Source of the DNA: Atriophallophorus winterbourni
Lineage: Eukaryota > Platyhelminthes > Trematoda > Plagiorchiida > Microphallidae
Assembly: GCA_013407085.1 (NCBI GenBank)
Contig: JACCGJ010023935.1
Span: forward strand, 1-64,000
Direction: 5' to 3'
DNA length: 64,000 nucleotides
The notes under the pieces: generated by a model
The model's database searches: none
Seen by the model: only the letters and a program-made list of their open reading frames with translations
Told to the model about the DNA's origin: nothing
Translations under genes and position numbers: made by a program
Shown here: positions 36,111-48,115 of the stretch, in pieces
Numbering within the stretch: the first letter of the stretch is position 1
Layout: each line of letters begins with the position of its first letter

Positions 36111-37105
36111 TATGTTTAGCGCATACTCCGTTTTCACAATGTTGGCTTTGTCAAATAGATTGGTGGGGAACGAACTACCTGAACAAATTATCGCGGTATT
36201 TATGTGCATTCTCGGGATTCAAGCGTGAGTCGCAACATAAAAACAGCTACCGAATTATTTGTATGAAAGTTTTAGCACAAAATTCAGATATATTTAAGGA
36301 ATAATTCTCCGAGTTTTGCCACTGTGGTACATAGAAGAAATTTGTTTATATTATTTTTACACCTTTATTATTTTCAACGATAATCATTTTAACATATTGC
36401 ACATACCTGCGATAAATATTTGTCCAAACAGTGCTGGTTACAAAATCATTTTTCATTTCAAGCAATCCTAAATTTTCATTGGCTATCATATCATAAGCTA
36501 AACCGCCAATCAAAAATCACAAAATTCAAGCAATTTGTACTGAGACCGGGATTTTCAAAAACGAGAAAAATGAGTGGAGGAATTAACATGTATATCCGTT
36601 CGGATGAAATTTCCAGAAAACGTAACAACTTATTTATCGAATAAGAGCGCGTCCGGTAATACTTGATTTGTTGTTGCCATGAGGAAAACCATTAAGGCAC
36701 CGAAAATGATCGGGCTTAATCTAATTCTTTTATAGCTATTCAAATTTCGACAAAACCTGACTGTATTACTTAAGTTAGTATATAAAATATGGTAATATTA
36801 AAGAGTGGAAATAAATTTATGTTGCCAGTTCATATTCTAGTCATTTTCTTCCTTAAATCAGAATTGAACCCAATGTATAAGGTGAGTTTGTATAATCAGG
36901 AAGGAATATTGATTACCTTGCTCACCGTTGCACAAGAGTTTTCGAAGGTTTTGCACATCGGTGGAACCAGTTCGTGAAAAAAATGCAGATAGGACTATAT
37001 ATTTGTAAGGTCATTAGAAGTGCTCACTATTTTAAAGCTTTATATACCACCCTCCACAAGCCATTCCCAACATGTTTTTTTGCATTTAAGTACAGTTCAG
37101 TAATG
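36111..37105. other. AT-rich sequence, nothing recognised
   Basis: The frames 36420-36644 and 36789-36977 have no motif I know. Confidence 0.3.
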
Positions 37106-37109
37106 TATT

Positions 37110-37300
37110 GTACCTTTAAATGTTAGACGTACCAACCCAATCCAATAGTAGCATACAAACACAAACCTCCATTCCTCCACAGTTTTGAAACCCGCGAATT
37201 CCGGCCGTACTGCATCAGCCTGCCAAAGTTTAAACAGCTCGAAACCAGTCGTAAGAAGTGATAGAAATGCATGCAAATCAGGATTTTTATCATCCTTACT
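37110..37300 (+). mobile_element. Degenerate hammerhead repeat, subfamily 1
   Basis: The plus-strand ribozyme region (about 37216-37255) reads GCCTGCCAAAGTTTAAACAG then CTCGAAACCAGTCGTAAG. GAAAC is kept but the CTGATGA box is destroyed. Flanks match subfamily 1. Confidence 0.5.
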
Positions 37301-37744
37301 AAATTTTTCGCGCTAACAACAACTACCATTCGCGCCGCTAAGTATAAAGCAAATATTTTACGGCAACAGATGCATGTTCTCACCGAAACACCTCTCTTAT
37401 GACATATCAATTTACCACTTTGTTAAAATTGTTTGTACTATCACCATAACGTTTTTTGAATGTTTTTATGTTCTGATAATTCCTTGATAAATGTATTACT
37501 CTGCAATTGTTCACATTTACAGAAAATTGATCGAATTTTGAATTGAAATTTTCAAGCATATTTGCTTTCTTTTTGTGTTTAATCATCAAGAATTTAGATC
37601 CACGCATGTGGCGAGTGTCTATATAGCATCTTTTGGAATTGTTAAAAATGATTGTTATTAAGGCTTGGGATTCAAGACAGAACAATCAACGTTTTCGAGT
37701 AGAAAGGGAGGTGTTTTTGTTTAAAATCTTTTCTAGAGTAAAAA
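37301..37744. other. AT-rich sequence, nothing recognised
   Basis: No motif seen in the 37407-37685 minus frame. Confidence 0.3.
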
Positions 37745-37950
37745 AGCTCTTTTGCATACATTTCCATCACGCACACACCCCACGACCGGTTCCGTGCTGC
37801 TTGCGCTCATCATGTATGGTCAGTAGAATCAGAATCCAAATGCGCTTGGAACAGTGAAATAACAGTATACACTTGCGCTTGTATGCCACTGTTTGAAAAG
37901 ACCAACTTGTTCAATCACATGAGCCCGAGACAGTGTTTAAACCCATGATC
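37745..37950 (-). mobile_element. Hammerhead repeat, subfamily 1
   Basis: The minus-strand ribozyme (about 37780-37820) has ATGATGA for CTGATGA and GGAA for GAAA but keeps CCGGTCGTGGGG and GCGC/GCAC. The right flank includes the conserved ACTTGCGCTTGTATGCCACT block. Confidence 0.65.
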
Positions 37951-38775
37951 ATTTGTCAGTAAATTGCTGATGTGATACATCTTAATTGAGCCCAACTAAT
38001 TTAAACATTTGCAAATTTCAATCTGCATCGTATTGTCACAAAATGATGAATTGACTCCGATAATTTCGATCAATATACTCTAAATGCAGCAATACCTCAG
38101 GACATATATTTCGAATGTCGGCGCAAAGTCATTATCGTTTTGTACACTACGAGGATTGAATTTTAATAAGTCTGGATTTCACGATTGAGTGAAGGCAATT
38201 AAATCCCCGCGCTCAGGTATGCTCTAGCAATCAACCACGATTGGCTACGTACGTACATTGCACAGAAATATTCACACTACGGTTTGATTGATCGAGTTAG
38301 GATAAAATGGAAATAAGTCGTTCAAAGTTTAATGTTCAAAATTTCGTGGAAATTGTCCACGGGTAAACTCATATTGTTCATATGAATTGAATGATTCATA
38401 ATTTCTACCCGTAATCTACGTGAATTGTCGGTTGTATGCAAAAACCATGACAATCATCTCATTAATACAAACATGTTACGGTTGTCTGTGTTTCGGCCAT
38501 GTTTTTATTGATTTTGGTCAAATAAACTGTTAGCAATCATTTCTTGTTAGGTGTTTTAAAAATTCCGAAAATGTAATTGATTACATTGGCATTTCTCGAT
38601 GAACCCCATTAGTGATAATCAAATAAACTCAATAAATCGAAGCATTTATCTCAAACCAATTAATTTCAATTGATTGTAAATCTTATACTCCTTTGGAACA
38701 GTTTTCCCGTGTCCTAAGGGAAACTGGTATGTATTATCTGACGGACGAAACAAAACCATCTTTTTTTAATAAGTT
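37951..38775. other. AT-rich sequence, nothing recognised
   Basis: No recognisable feature. Confidence 0.3.
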
Positions 38776-38779
38776 ATAT

Positions 38780-38960
38780 TTGTCCTAGTGGCATACAAGC
38801 GCTACTGGTTTACAAATCCTCCACTGTTTCAAGCGCATGCGGATCCTGATCTTACTGTCCCTACCTAATGAGTGCAAACGACAAGAAACTGTGTGTGATG
38901 AAAATGCATGCAAACGAATATTTTGTTATATTTGTCCCAGTTTACAATCGTTTGTTACTC
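38780..38960 (+). mobile_element. Hammerhead repeat, subfamily 1, deleted ribozyme
   Basis: GTTTCAAGCGCATGCGGATC and CTGATCTTACTGTCCCTAC match the unit closely. The ribozyme has CTAATGA, and a deletion removes stem III together with the cleavage site (GAAACTGTGTGTG). Confidence 0.65.
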
Positions 38961-40195
38961 GTCCCGCATGAAGCAAATGTATTAACATGTTAGACAAGAG
39001 TGCAGGCAGTTGTGTATGCCAGGTTTCAAGCATCATTGAAATTATCTCAACGGGTACCGGAGATTAATTTGTATTTAATTCACCTGAATGTTGTACTAGC
39101 ACTAACATTGAAATCAAGACTTCAATAAAAGTAGGATTATGGAATTAAATGTGATAAACTTGCAACGGTTCCGTTGATTCAGGGTGTAACTATTCTGGTG
39201 TAAATTTGTGGTGAAAAATCATCAATTCCCTTCCGATAAACCCGACTCTTAGATTCTGGTTTTAACCTTGGTTCTTTTCTTTACGAGTCGATATGTGAGG
39301 TTCGGTTTGTTAGGCATCTGGAAAAATCAAACGCAATTGAAAAGGTAGCTTATCGTCTGAAATTACTTGGGGAACTCTATATCGCAGTAAAGTGAATTGT
39401 GTCCATAAGACAGCTGTGTTTGTTGCCTTGTGTAATGCTCAGGATCTAGCTCCAAGTTACACCAATTTCTTCGTCCGACTATTCAATACAAATTTATTAC
39501 TTCAAAGAGCAGTTTTCCGATATTGATATTTTAACAGTCATGTGAGTGTTTGTACTAGGGTAGCACTCCTACACCATCAAATAATTTTACGCGTCATAAG
39601 TGAGAGATGTTGTGAAAAGAGAGTTTACTACCAGGCAGTAATGTTAACAATCATGTTTTATATATAGTGTCAATATCTGGCTTCTTTTCTTGATAATACT
39701 TTTGAATCAGATCAGTTGGTTGGAAAGTGGGTTTGCATTTTTATCTATGCGCTTTATCTTATGTTTCGTGTTTCATGGCCGGGTGGGAAAGGAATTTTTT
39801 GGTCCAATTCCAGGAATGCCGAGTCATAAAATAATTCGGGTTTGAGTATTCGTAGTTGCTTATGAGAGTTTATTTTTCCATTTTGAAATTGCTGTAGTAA
39901 CTAGTCCATAATTTTGTCAGGTTCTGGATTCTGATCAAAAAATAAAATCCTTTTCAGGAGTGAAGCATCCGTTCTGGTATATTTGTACATGAGACAAGCA
40001 AGTTTCGAGACCCAAGGTTATTTAATTCTTTGATTTTAGCGAAAATGTTGCAATTTGTCTCGAAATTTGTCGTTTCCAACAACTACAGAGACCAAATAGT
40101 TTCGCGTTGCGGCGACGCATGATTTTGGTGTTTGGGCTGGGTTTTCGATATCATTGTTTCGTTGCGTGAACACGTAAAGGCACACGAATTTTTGA
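38961..40195. other. AT-rich sequence, nothing recognised
   Basis: No recognisable feature. Confidence 0.3.
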
Positions 40196-40199
40196 GCAA

Positions 40200-40415
40200 A
40201 TACAGATTTTGGCCGCTGAACGCAGATCACGCTGCCGATGTACAACTGACGCTCAATGTCCGAGTTCTGCTTATTGTTGAAAGCGCTGGCAGAGAGATTG
40301 TTCCTCCCGAATCGGACTGTTTAGTCATTCGAAAAGCTGTAGAACTTAAAAAAAATCATGTGATTGTGATGTACATCTACGGTCGACATCGACCGAAGGA
40401 GGCCAGCAACTGACC
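40200..40415 (+). pseudogene. RTE-like LINE 3' terminal fragment
   Basis: GCCGCTGAACGCAGATCACG and the following sequence match the last part of the RTE-like copies. This includes the frame-shifted zinc-finger codons (GTTCCTCCCGAATCGGACTG) and the end block GTGATGTACATCTACGGTCG. No other domain is present. Confidence 0.65.
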
Positions 40416-41285
40416 ACATTTTTGGCTGGTTCAACTATAACCGATCTCTGTTTCGTGTTTATTAATACAAAACAATCGAGGTTGTGTTTGATTCTTTGAT
40501 GCACGTTTGACAATTCGTGCCTGTCAGATTAGAGCCAGGTAAGCTGGGTTTGCTTAGCTCATTCGTAGTGGTCGATTGAACATTGTCGACGTTTTTAGCA
40601 GATATACCAATCGCCCGCGAAAGAATCATCATTTATCAAATTTACCAATTGTTTTCCAGGAGTCTTATCGCATCATAACAGTTCACAACTTGTGCGTTCT
40701 AAGTTAGCTCACTCGAACTGTCCTCGCACTTTTTTCGTACGGCTTTCTCAGACATCGCAGATATGAGGTTATTTTCTGTCGTATTGATGTGCGGCTGTTT
40801 TTAGCGTGTCTTCCATTGAATTAAGAGTTTAATTGGGCTGTGCTAGTAAAGTATTATATGCCTTTGTTCTTTGGAGACGTGAATTGTTTGCGCAGACAAG
40901 TATGTTTACGAGATCGACACACATTGACAAGAATTGAATATATAATATATTGAACATCGAATTTATGGGTGAATGTGGAAAGAGAACTCAAGGCGACATA
41001 AAATAATTATCTCATTGCAATGATTGTAAATTAACGTTATGAATTTCGAATGGCTAATTTATCAACCTTTTGATTAATTGATGCAGATTTGTTCCCAGTT
41101 GGAAAAACTTAATTCCTGTGCTACAGCAGAGTAAAAATGGCATATTGACTAGACTTTTCTAATGAAAGTAAAGTAAACCTTTGATGATTTATAAACTAGT
41201 CCGAAGTTCAAAATCAATTAGCATGCATTGACTATTGCAACGAGTGTCAGAGATTGGTCGATGTGTACAAAGGATGTACATCACA
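40416..41285. other. Sequence with no recognised feature
   Basis: No gene or known repeat identified. Confidence 0.3.
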
Positions 41286-41289
41286 ATTG

Positions 41290-42715
41290 CTTGATATGTT
41301 TTATGTTCCACAGCTTTTCGAATAACTAAACAGTTCGATTCGGGAGGAACAATCTAGACCGCATCGCTTGCAACTAAAGGCAGAACTCGGTCGATCGGCA
41401 TCAGTTGCAAGCCGGCAGCGTGATCCGCGTTCACCAGCCAAGAGCTCTATCTGTTTCTCCCCAGCTTGCATACGACGCTTTATACAATTAAACCAATGTG
41501 AGCGGTCAAAAGTAAGTTCTACACAATTCACCGGGTCAATGACAAGAGCTTTCATATCTTTTTTTGCAAACGTCTTTGTACCGCAAGTGCGGCCTGGCCA
41601 TTCTTTGACTTCTTGATTGAAACTCACTTCCGAAATACGACCATTTTGCAGTTCGTAGAACTGGCCAAGCATCCGCATGCAGCGCTGCCATAGTAGGTTG
41701 AACATGCTCTGTAAACCAGATTTGAAAGCACTTCAGCGTTAGTCACTTTTTTAATCAACGCAATGTTCAAGATGAGTTGGAAAGCACTCAGCTTACGTTC
41801 GTGTCTAGCGTGTTTGGTTCAGGTTTCACTGCCGTAAATTAAAGCATTTAGTACGTACGCGCTGTATTCCATCATCTCTATCTTTGCAGTGAACTTGCGG
41901 TTAACCCAAACACGAGAGTTTAATCGGGACAGAATTGCATCTGCTCTGTCAATTCGTTTATCAATCTCCGTGTCTAGATAGAGGTTATCCGCAATGGTTG
42001 AACCATGGTATGTGAAACGATATATCGGTTGAAGCTGACAGTTTCCAACAGTGATAATTGGAGCGATACAATCCCTTGATCAATGACTTTAGTCTTGCTC
42101 ATGCTGATCGTTAGCCCAAACTATTTGCAGGCCAAGGAAAAACAGTCCATTAGCGACTGGAGTTGTTCATGGGAGTGAGCAATAATGGCTGCATCGTTGG
42201 TAAACAGCCGGTCACGTATTAGCACATTTCATACCTTGGTTTGTGCTCTCAACCGGTTCAGTTTACAAAGCTTGCCATCACTTCGCGTTCGTAGGTACAT
42301 GCCTTCTGTTCTCGTCCTAAAAGCATGATTCAAATGCAGAGCAAATAAAATTCAGATCAGCATGGGAGCAAGAACACATCCTTGTTATATACCTCGGCGA
42401 AAATCAAGGGTTCCTGAACTGCAACCGTTAAAATGAACTGAGCCCTGCATGCCAGAGTGAAACAAAATAACGAGTTTCAGCAGATTTTAGAAGCAGACTT
42501 TCTAATCGATCATTTTGAATATACTCTACCTGATGACGTATACGAATGACTTCGTTAAATCAATAAAGACACCGTTTAATGGCATACACCGTTCCCGACA
42601 ATATTTTGAAGCTGTCTCAATGAGAAGACAATGTCAACGGTTTATCCTCCCCTGAGGAACAGACATTGAGATTCGGAGTAAATTCTATCAGCTAAAACTT
42701 GTCGTCATTATTCCT
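41290..42715 (-). pseudogene. RTE-like LINE, reverse transcriptase to 3' end
   Basis: Minus-strand translation runs collinearly from the reverse transcriptase (DRIYSESQ, TVDIVFSLRQLQ, motif A as FIDLTKSFV, a decayed motif B, motif C region DRLFTNDAA instead of FADD). It continues through PIITVGNCQLQ, TIADNLYLDTEIDKRIDR and ADAILSRLNSRVW, then the C-terminal MKALVIDP and zinc finger CKRCGLDCSSRIELFSYSKS. Several stops and frameshifts. The missing N-terminal half is at 44106-45330, separated by a CR1-like insertion. Architecture and motifs suggest the RTE clade; exact clade placement would need a tree. Confidence 0.8.
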
Positions 42716-42732
42716 AAATAGCATCATGATCT

Positions 42733-44105
42733 TTGTATCTCGCATCTCTTGTGGGACACACTCCTGTCGCCCTCGATGTTCGGCTCGCCATCGATGACTG
42801 GACACAAGTCGTAGACAAAGGTCTCACAGTACACGCTTGTTATCTTGATATGTCAAAAGCATTCGATCGTGTCAACCACAGTCTGTTACTACAAAAGATG
42901 GAGCTATGTGGAATCAAGTGTTCATTACTAGCCTGGTTTGAGGATTATCTCCGCGACCGTGTCATTCGAGCAAGGGTTGATGGTGCTTTGTCACGACCTA
43001 TTGCAGTAACGAGCGGGGTGCCGCAGGGATCAGTGCTTGGACCACTTCTTTTTCTGATGTATGTCAACAACTTACCTAAACTTGTTCGCTTCAAAATCTT
43101 GTTATTTGCAGATGACATCAAGCTGTGGACACAAGTACGCACAACTGAGGATTGCAGACAGATTCAGCTGGACCTCGATGCTTTACAAGACTGGTCAGTT
43201 AGAAATGAACTACCTTCCAATGTCAGAAAATGCAAGGTATTGACTGTTGGAAGACATTTCGAGTACTCCTACACTCTTGGTTCCCATATTCTTGAAAGCA
43301 CTGACGAGGAGAAGGACTTGGGTGTGTGGGTGAGCAGCACTTTGAAACCGTCACATAACGTCACAGCTGTCTATGAAAAGACGTCAAGATTACTGCTACT
43401 GCTAAAACGCGTGTTCGGGAGTTTCACTAAGCAAACCGTTCATCGGATAATTAATGCGTACTTGAGGTCAACCATGGAGTATGCGGATCAGGCTTGGTCA
43501 CCTTGGCTACAGAAGGACATCAGCCTCTTGCAGAGAATATATCATCGGACCACCAAGCTGGTACGCGGTTTGAAGCACAAACAATACGAAGATCGTATTG
43601 CAAGTCTCAATCTATTCGACTTTCTCTACCGCCGTCTTAGAGGTGATTTGATACTTATGTTCAATATACTGCATACCCCCAACCATCCCCTAAATCAACT
43701 ATTCACGCGACTACCACCCAGAACCAGCCGGAGTCACGACTATGCAGTACATATTCCCGACTCGAGACTAAACTGTCGAAGGTACTTTTATTCTGTACGT
43801 GTATGCTTTACCTGGAACTACCTACCTTGTAATGTTGCACATTCACCCAACTTGGATATATACAAATCGAATTTGGACAATTTCATGTTGACCAATCCAA
43901 ACTTTGAACCTACATATTGTACACCATAAAAGCTTTGAACTTTAAAACTAGTTTCTGTGCAATCGATTTTTACTTGATTCCTGAACTGCTCAGTAAGCAA
44001 ACAAATCCCGTTTTTCTACCCATGTTATTCGTAATTTTCATATTATTCTGTGGTTTTTGTCAAGCTATATGCTTTTCAGACCATTAAAATTGAATTGAAT
44101 TGAAA
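42733..44105 (+). mobile_element. CR1-like LINE copy, 5'-truncated, open 398-codon frame
   Basis: The frame 42733-43929 encodes a largely intact reverse transcriptase and C-terminal region. Motif A is CYLDMSKAFDRVNH (residues 36-49), followed by SGVPQGSVLGPLLF (94-107) and motif C LLFADDIKLW (123-132, both catalytic Asp present). After these come AWSPWLQKDI and LNCRRYFYSVRVCFTWNYLP. Endonuclease and ORF1 are missing, so it is 5'-truncated. The 3' UTR has the AAGC-TATAT-GCTT hairpin, ACCATTAAA, and a tail of ATTGA units ending at about 44105. It is the best-preserved member of its family here and sits inside the minus-strand RTE-like element. Confidence 0.88.
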
Positions 44106-45330
44106 ACACATTACGAAAAGGCAGTAATACTGCTGTTCTACAGCATTTGATCAGTTCATGTGTAATGATGTCTTCACCAGGGTCCTTCCCATTCGCTAAG
44201 CGGTCGTTTGTCCAATCGCGCTCATCAAGTGTAAGTGGAGTATATAGATGTTCACTTATTTGCAACCGCTCAATCCGTACTCTACCTAGAGTATAAAGAT
44301 TTAAAGCGCTCTGCCCATATTTCCATCTTTTGAGTTTTGTCGGCAATCGGGTTTACAGATACAAACTTAATGGGAGCCGTTTAAGTTTGTTTTAACCACT
44401 GGTTCTTTCGATCCCATGATACATACCGTAAAAATACCCAGTATCCGCAGCTGTTTGGATACTGAGGCCGGGTCAATAGCCATGTGAGCATCATCTTGCA
44501 GTCTGTTGGACTTTATTACTAGAAGCTCTTAAAAGTCGTTAGTTTTCACCAGTTGGCATAACTTTGGACTTCAATAATGCAGATCGTTTCTCATCCAACA
44601 TAGCAATCATCTCAGGAGCTTTTGCTTCGAAACAGTCGCTCGATCGAGATTTTTTGGGACCGTAAGTGGAAAGTGTTACTCGGCATATGCAGTTATTTTA
44701 TCGATTCCCAGTTTTCTGAAGCCGATTCTAGTGGGGTTGTCTTGTTAAACTCGGCTGGGAAGACTTTTGCGAATCTCGCAGTTAGATTAGCGTCTTTTTT
44801 GCCAAGCGTTGCAGTGAACGTCTGTGCATGAACGTTTATCAAATTAATTGTACCAGTAATGCACTTCAGATTTACAGTCCAAATTCGTTCGCTCCCACTG
44901 CTGCTCGGTTCTGCTGCTTTTAGTCGGTCGTTTCGCACGGCAAACCCAACTCCATGCAGCCGAGGCTCATCAGAACCCCTTCCTTTCCAAAAACTTGTGT
45001 ATTCTCTTTATTTCAACACACAAGTATCTGGTAGTTTTGTCTCTTGCAGGTCGGCCACGTCGATTTTCAGCCTTTTTACCTCATTGTTAATCACAGCTGA
45101 TTTTCTTACGCCTCTGATATTCCAGACGTTGTCATTAAATCCTAAGAGCATGGACCGGACTTTTCAGGTTCCCAGTTTCGGAGCTGACCTTTGTTGTTCA
45201 GTAATTCGTTCCACTGGTGCGAAAAAATAAAGTCTGCTTGTTGGTTGATTCCTAATCCCCATGCACCCAATGAGAATAGCAAACGTAGCGAAACGGCACC
45301 TAATTAACTGGGGGCTGTCCAGCTTGAGGC
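44106..45330 (-). pseudogene. RTE-like LINE, endonuclease and N-terminal RT half
   Basis: Minus-strand pieces: IDVADLQETKLPDTCVLK, then a stop, REYTSFWKGRGSDEPRLHGV, GFAVRNDRLKAAEPSSSG, SERIWTVNLKC, INLINVHAQTFTATLGKKDA. Together they form the apurinic-type endonuclease of RTE elements (E of ETKLP and a following VHAQT/YAPT-like motif). After a decayed linker comes LANGKDPGEDIITHELIK, the beginning of the reverse transcriptase domain, which stops at the CR1-like insertion. About 50-60 residues of the RT are not accounted for on either side of the insertion. Confidence 0.78.
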
Positions 45331-46010
45331 GGGTGGTTGCCGTCCAATGAAACCTGAAAATATTTCTCCCACCGTCGGAAGCAGCTCATGCGCTGAGCTC
45401 TACGCCAGTCGACGCATAGCTTTTAACCGATATCTTCTGCTTGCCATGTTATTATCCGTAGAAGCGAAATTAAGTGTCCTCTCCATTGGTACGTTGAGAT
45501 GAGGGCCATTGCAATGCAATATGGAGAACTAGCTTTGGCCCAAGCAGCAAGTGCTTGCTCTCCACGCCACCACTGGAACAAAAGGAAGAGCTAGGCTTGG
45601 ACGTTTGGTCAACGATGCCGTCGCAGGAGTTGACAGTACGAAATTGAATACAACTTCGCAAGGCCTATTGGGACTCGGTTACGGATTTTTAATCGAGGTT
45701 GATTCCTGAAATCTTTTCCATGATTGGATATAGACAACAAGGCAGTGGAGGTCTGAGATAAGGGTTTTTCTTTCCTAGGCGGACGCCCTTCATGTATTTA
45801 CGAGCTCCACCTGCCCGAAGCATGCTGGATTTTAAGCGCCAGTCAGCCGCCTTTGACCTTTCTCCTGTCAGTAGAAGCTGTTCCGCCACCTTACAATGGA
45901 CCACGCGTGTAGGCCAGGAGCTTGAATTGATTGTCAGAGGCTATATGAGACACGCGCAATTAGAGCATTTTTACCCAGGCCATGACAACTTTTTAACCTG
46001 ATATATACCA
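45331..46010. other. GC-richer block, possibly the RTE 5' region
   Basis: Base composition here is higher in G+C than the surroundings, and the minus frame 45689-45904 is open, but no domain is recognisable. Its position upstream of the RTE endonuclease suggests 5' UTR or ORF1-like sequence; this is inference only. Confidence 0.3.
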
Positions 46011-47345
46011 TCGCTTAATTATAACGTTGGATGAAATACGGTGATTTGTCCATCACTAGAATTTTCTCACATTATTTCAAATTTACCAAACAATGAAGTA
46101 AAACATCCGATCAAAACGCATAACCACAAGAGTCTACGAACCTCGACTTACCAAGGTAAATAATTTTGTTATTGCGCTTTGTCGTCGCGGCTGTCCTAGT
46201 TATGCGAAGGGGAGGTTATTTCCACTCGCTTATTTCGTGATTCACTAGCATTAGCTTCCAAATATTCGATTGCTTCCAGTTGGATTTCTTTCACTGATGG
46301 CTACACACAGAACGCATATCGATCTCAAACAGGCGGTCATAAACATGATTACATAACACTAGAGTTTATTCAAGAACCCGTGTTATCTTTTCATGAGTTT
46401 TACCATTCAATCAGATTGAACTATCTCATCAAAACTTAACAATTTATTGATCGATGTCATGAGTTCGTGTAACAATGAGCTGTGTTACGCTAAATTGCGT
46501 GACAAGTCTGCACGCGATTCGATCTCTTGACATGCAGAGACACTTTAAGGGAAATTCGGAGACAACTGATCATTACATACCAATTTCGGCGCGTGCAACT
46601 TTTGTAGAGTGAGTTATCGCCTAAACGTCAATATTTTGTTACAAATAAAATAATCAATCGTTTGAATGAATTTTGGCCAGACCTTTTTTTCGGAGCCAAT
46701 AGTTGTCCAAAAATTAGCGGTTGTTTAGATACATTTTAGCAAACATGATAGCTCAATCGGATATAGGTTTAGCTGTTGCCAATCAGAATGATGTGTTGGA
46801 ATGAAACGCAAAATTGCCGTCACGAACAATAAAACTGTCAGTCGGTTAAAATCTTGTCAACGACAAAACTTCGGACGGTTGTACAACCCGGCCATTTGTT
46901 TCACTGTTTACACTCTTCAGGTGAAAATGAAATCACCAAATATGCAATGGTGTGTTTTCGGGAGAAGTATGTGAAATTCATCTGACCTAACGCAAGAACA
47001 TGTTTGTGTACACATGGTGATTGCCAAATATTTGTTTCAATATTAAAGCATTATTGACGAGTTGAGAGTAAAATCATTTAATATAAAAATTGCGGTGTGA
47101 AGTTAACCAGCTTAATGATGAGTGATTGAGAGCACTCCCCAAGACAAAGGGCCTGCTAATACACTAAAATTTGCACTCACGAAAATATTTTCAAGCAAAA
47201 ATCGTTTAGATCTTCCAGTGCGAAAGGAATTGAAAGCGCAATAAGAATAATTGCACATATGGTCCTTGGTTGATAGGCCAAGTCACGTTTTATCTCATAT
47301 CTTTAATAAAATCGGCTTTATTTGTCGACTCAATTTTTGAAGATA
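46011..47345. other. AT-rich sequence, nothing recognised
   Basis: One hammerhead-like string at about 46900-46925 on the minus strand was considered and not accepted. No gene found. Confidence 0.3.
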
Positions 47346-47349
47346 AACT

Positions 47350-47770
47350 TTGGCTAGTCACAGAAAATGTTGTTCCTATTACGACAGCGCCGCCTGCGGG
47401 GGCTTGGTCATATTTACAGAATTGAAAATGGTCGTATTCCGAAAGTTCTACTTTATGGTAAGTTTCAATTAGGAAGTCGACCATTGGGCAGACCGCACTT
47501 GCGTTACAATGACGTTTGCAAAAGATTTATGAAAGCTCTTGGCATTGACCCCGCGAGTTGGGAATAACTTGCTTTGACCGCTCACATTGGAGGCACGCCG
47601 CCGTCGTTCAACTGACGACCTGCAACCGAGTTTTGAATATCGATGCAAGTGCTGCGGGAGAGATTGTTCCACCCGAATCGGGTTGTTTAGTCATTCAAAC
47701 AGCTGTAGAACATGAAAATTTATGCGATTGTGATGTACATCCATGGTCGACATCGACTGAATGAGACGAT
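47350..47770 (+). pseudogene. RTE-like LINE 3' fragment
   Basis: Frame 47367-47567 reads RRRLRGLGHIYRIENGRIPK then VLLYGKFQLGSRPLGRPHLR, YNDVCKRFMKALGIDPASWE, the typical C-terminal segment. The zinc finger follows in another frame and the copy ends with GTGATGTACATCCATGGTCG. 5'-truncated. Confidence 0.8.
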
Positions 47771-48115
47771 AAAAAGTCACAGAAACGTATAACCATGTTA
47801 GCAGGCAATCAGGAACCCAATTTCTATTGGAACTCGTCGATCTGCATACGCGTGCATTATTGCTTCCAATCCAGAATAACGCAACAACTCGAATACCATC
47901 AGGAAGATCTTGCTATATGGTATTTACTGACAGTTATTTCAACAATGTCGGATCAAATCTCACAGAACAGCCTTTGCGTGAATGTGTACGCCATTTTACT
48001 GTCCGTTGGATTGCACTGCATCGCATCCACTCGTTCTTGCACTCCACCGAGAGACACCGATCGATAATCGACCGCTTCGCCCAGTGTATCGACCCGATCT
48101 CGCGAAATTGTAACA

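Noticed and set aside
46895..46935. Minus-strand CTGAAGAGTGTAAACAGTGAAAC resembling a hammerhead
   Set aside because: Stem II cannot pair properly, stem I does not match across the cut site, and flanks do not match the repeat units. Could be a very old copy but is not supported.
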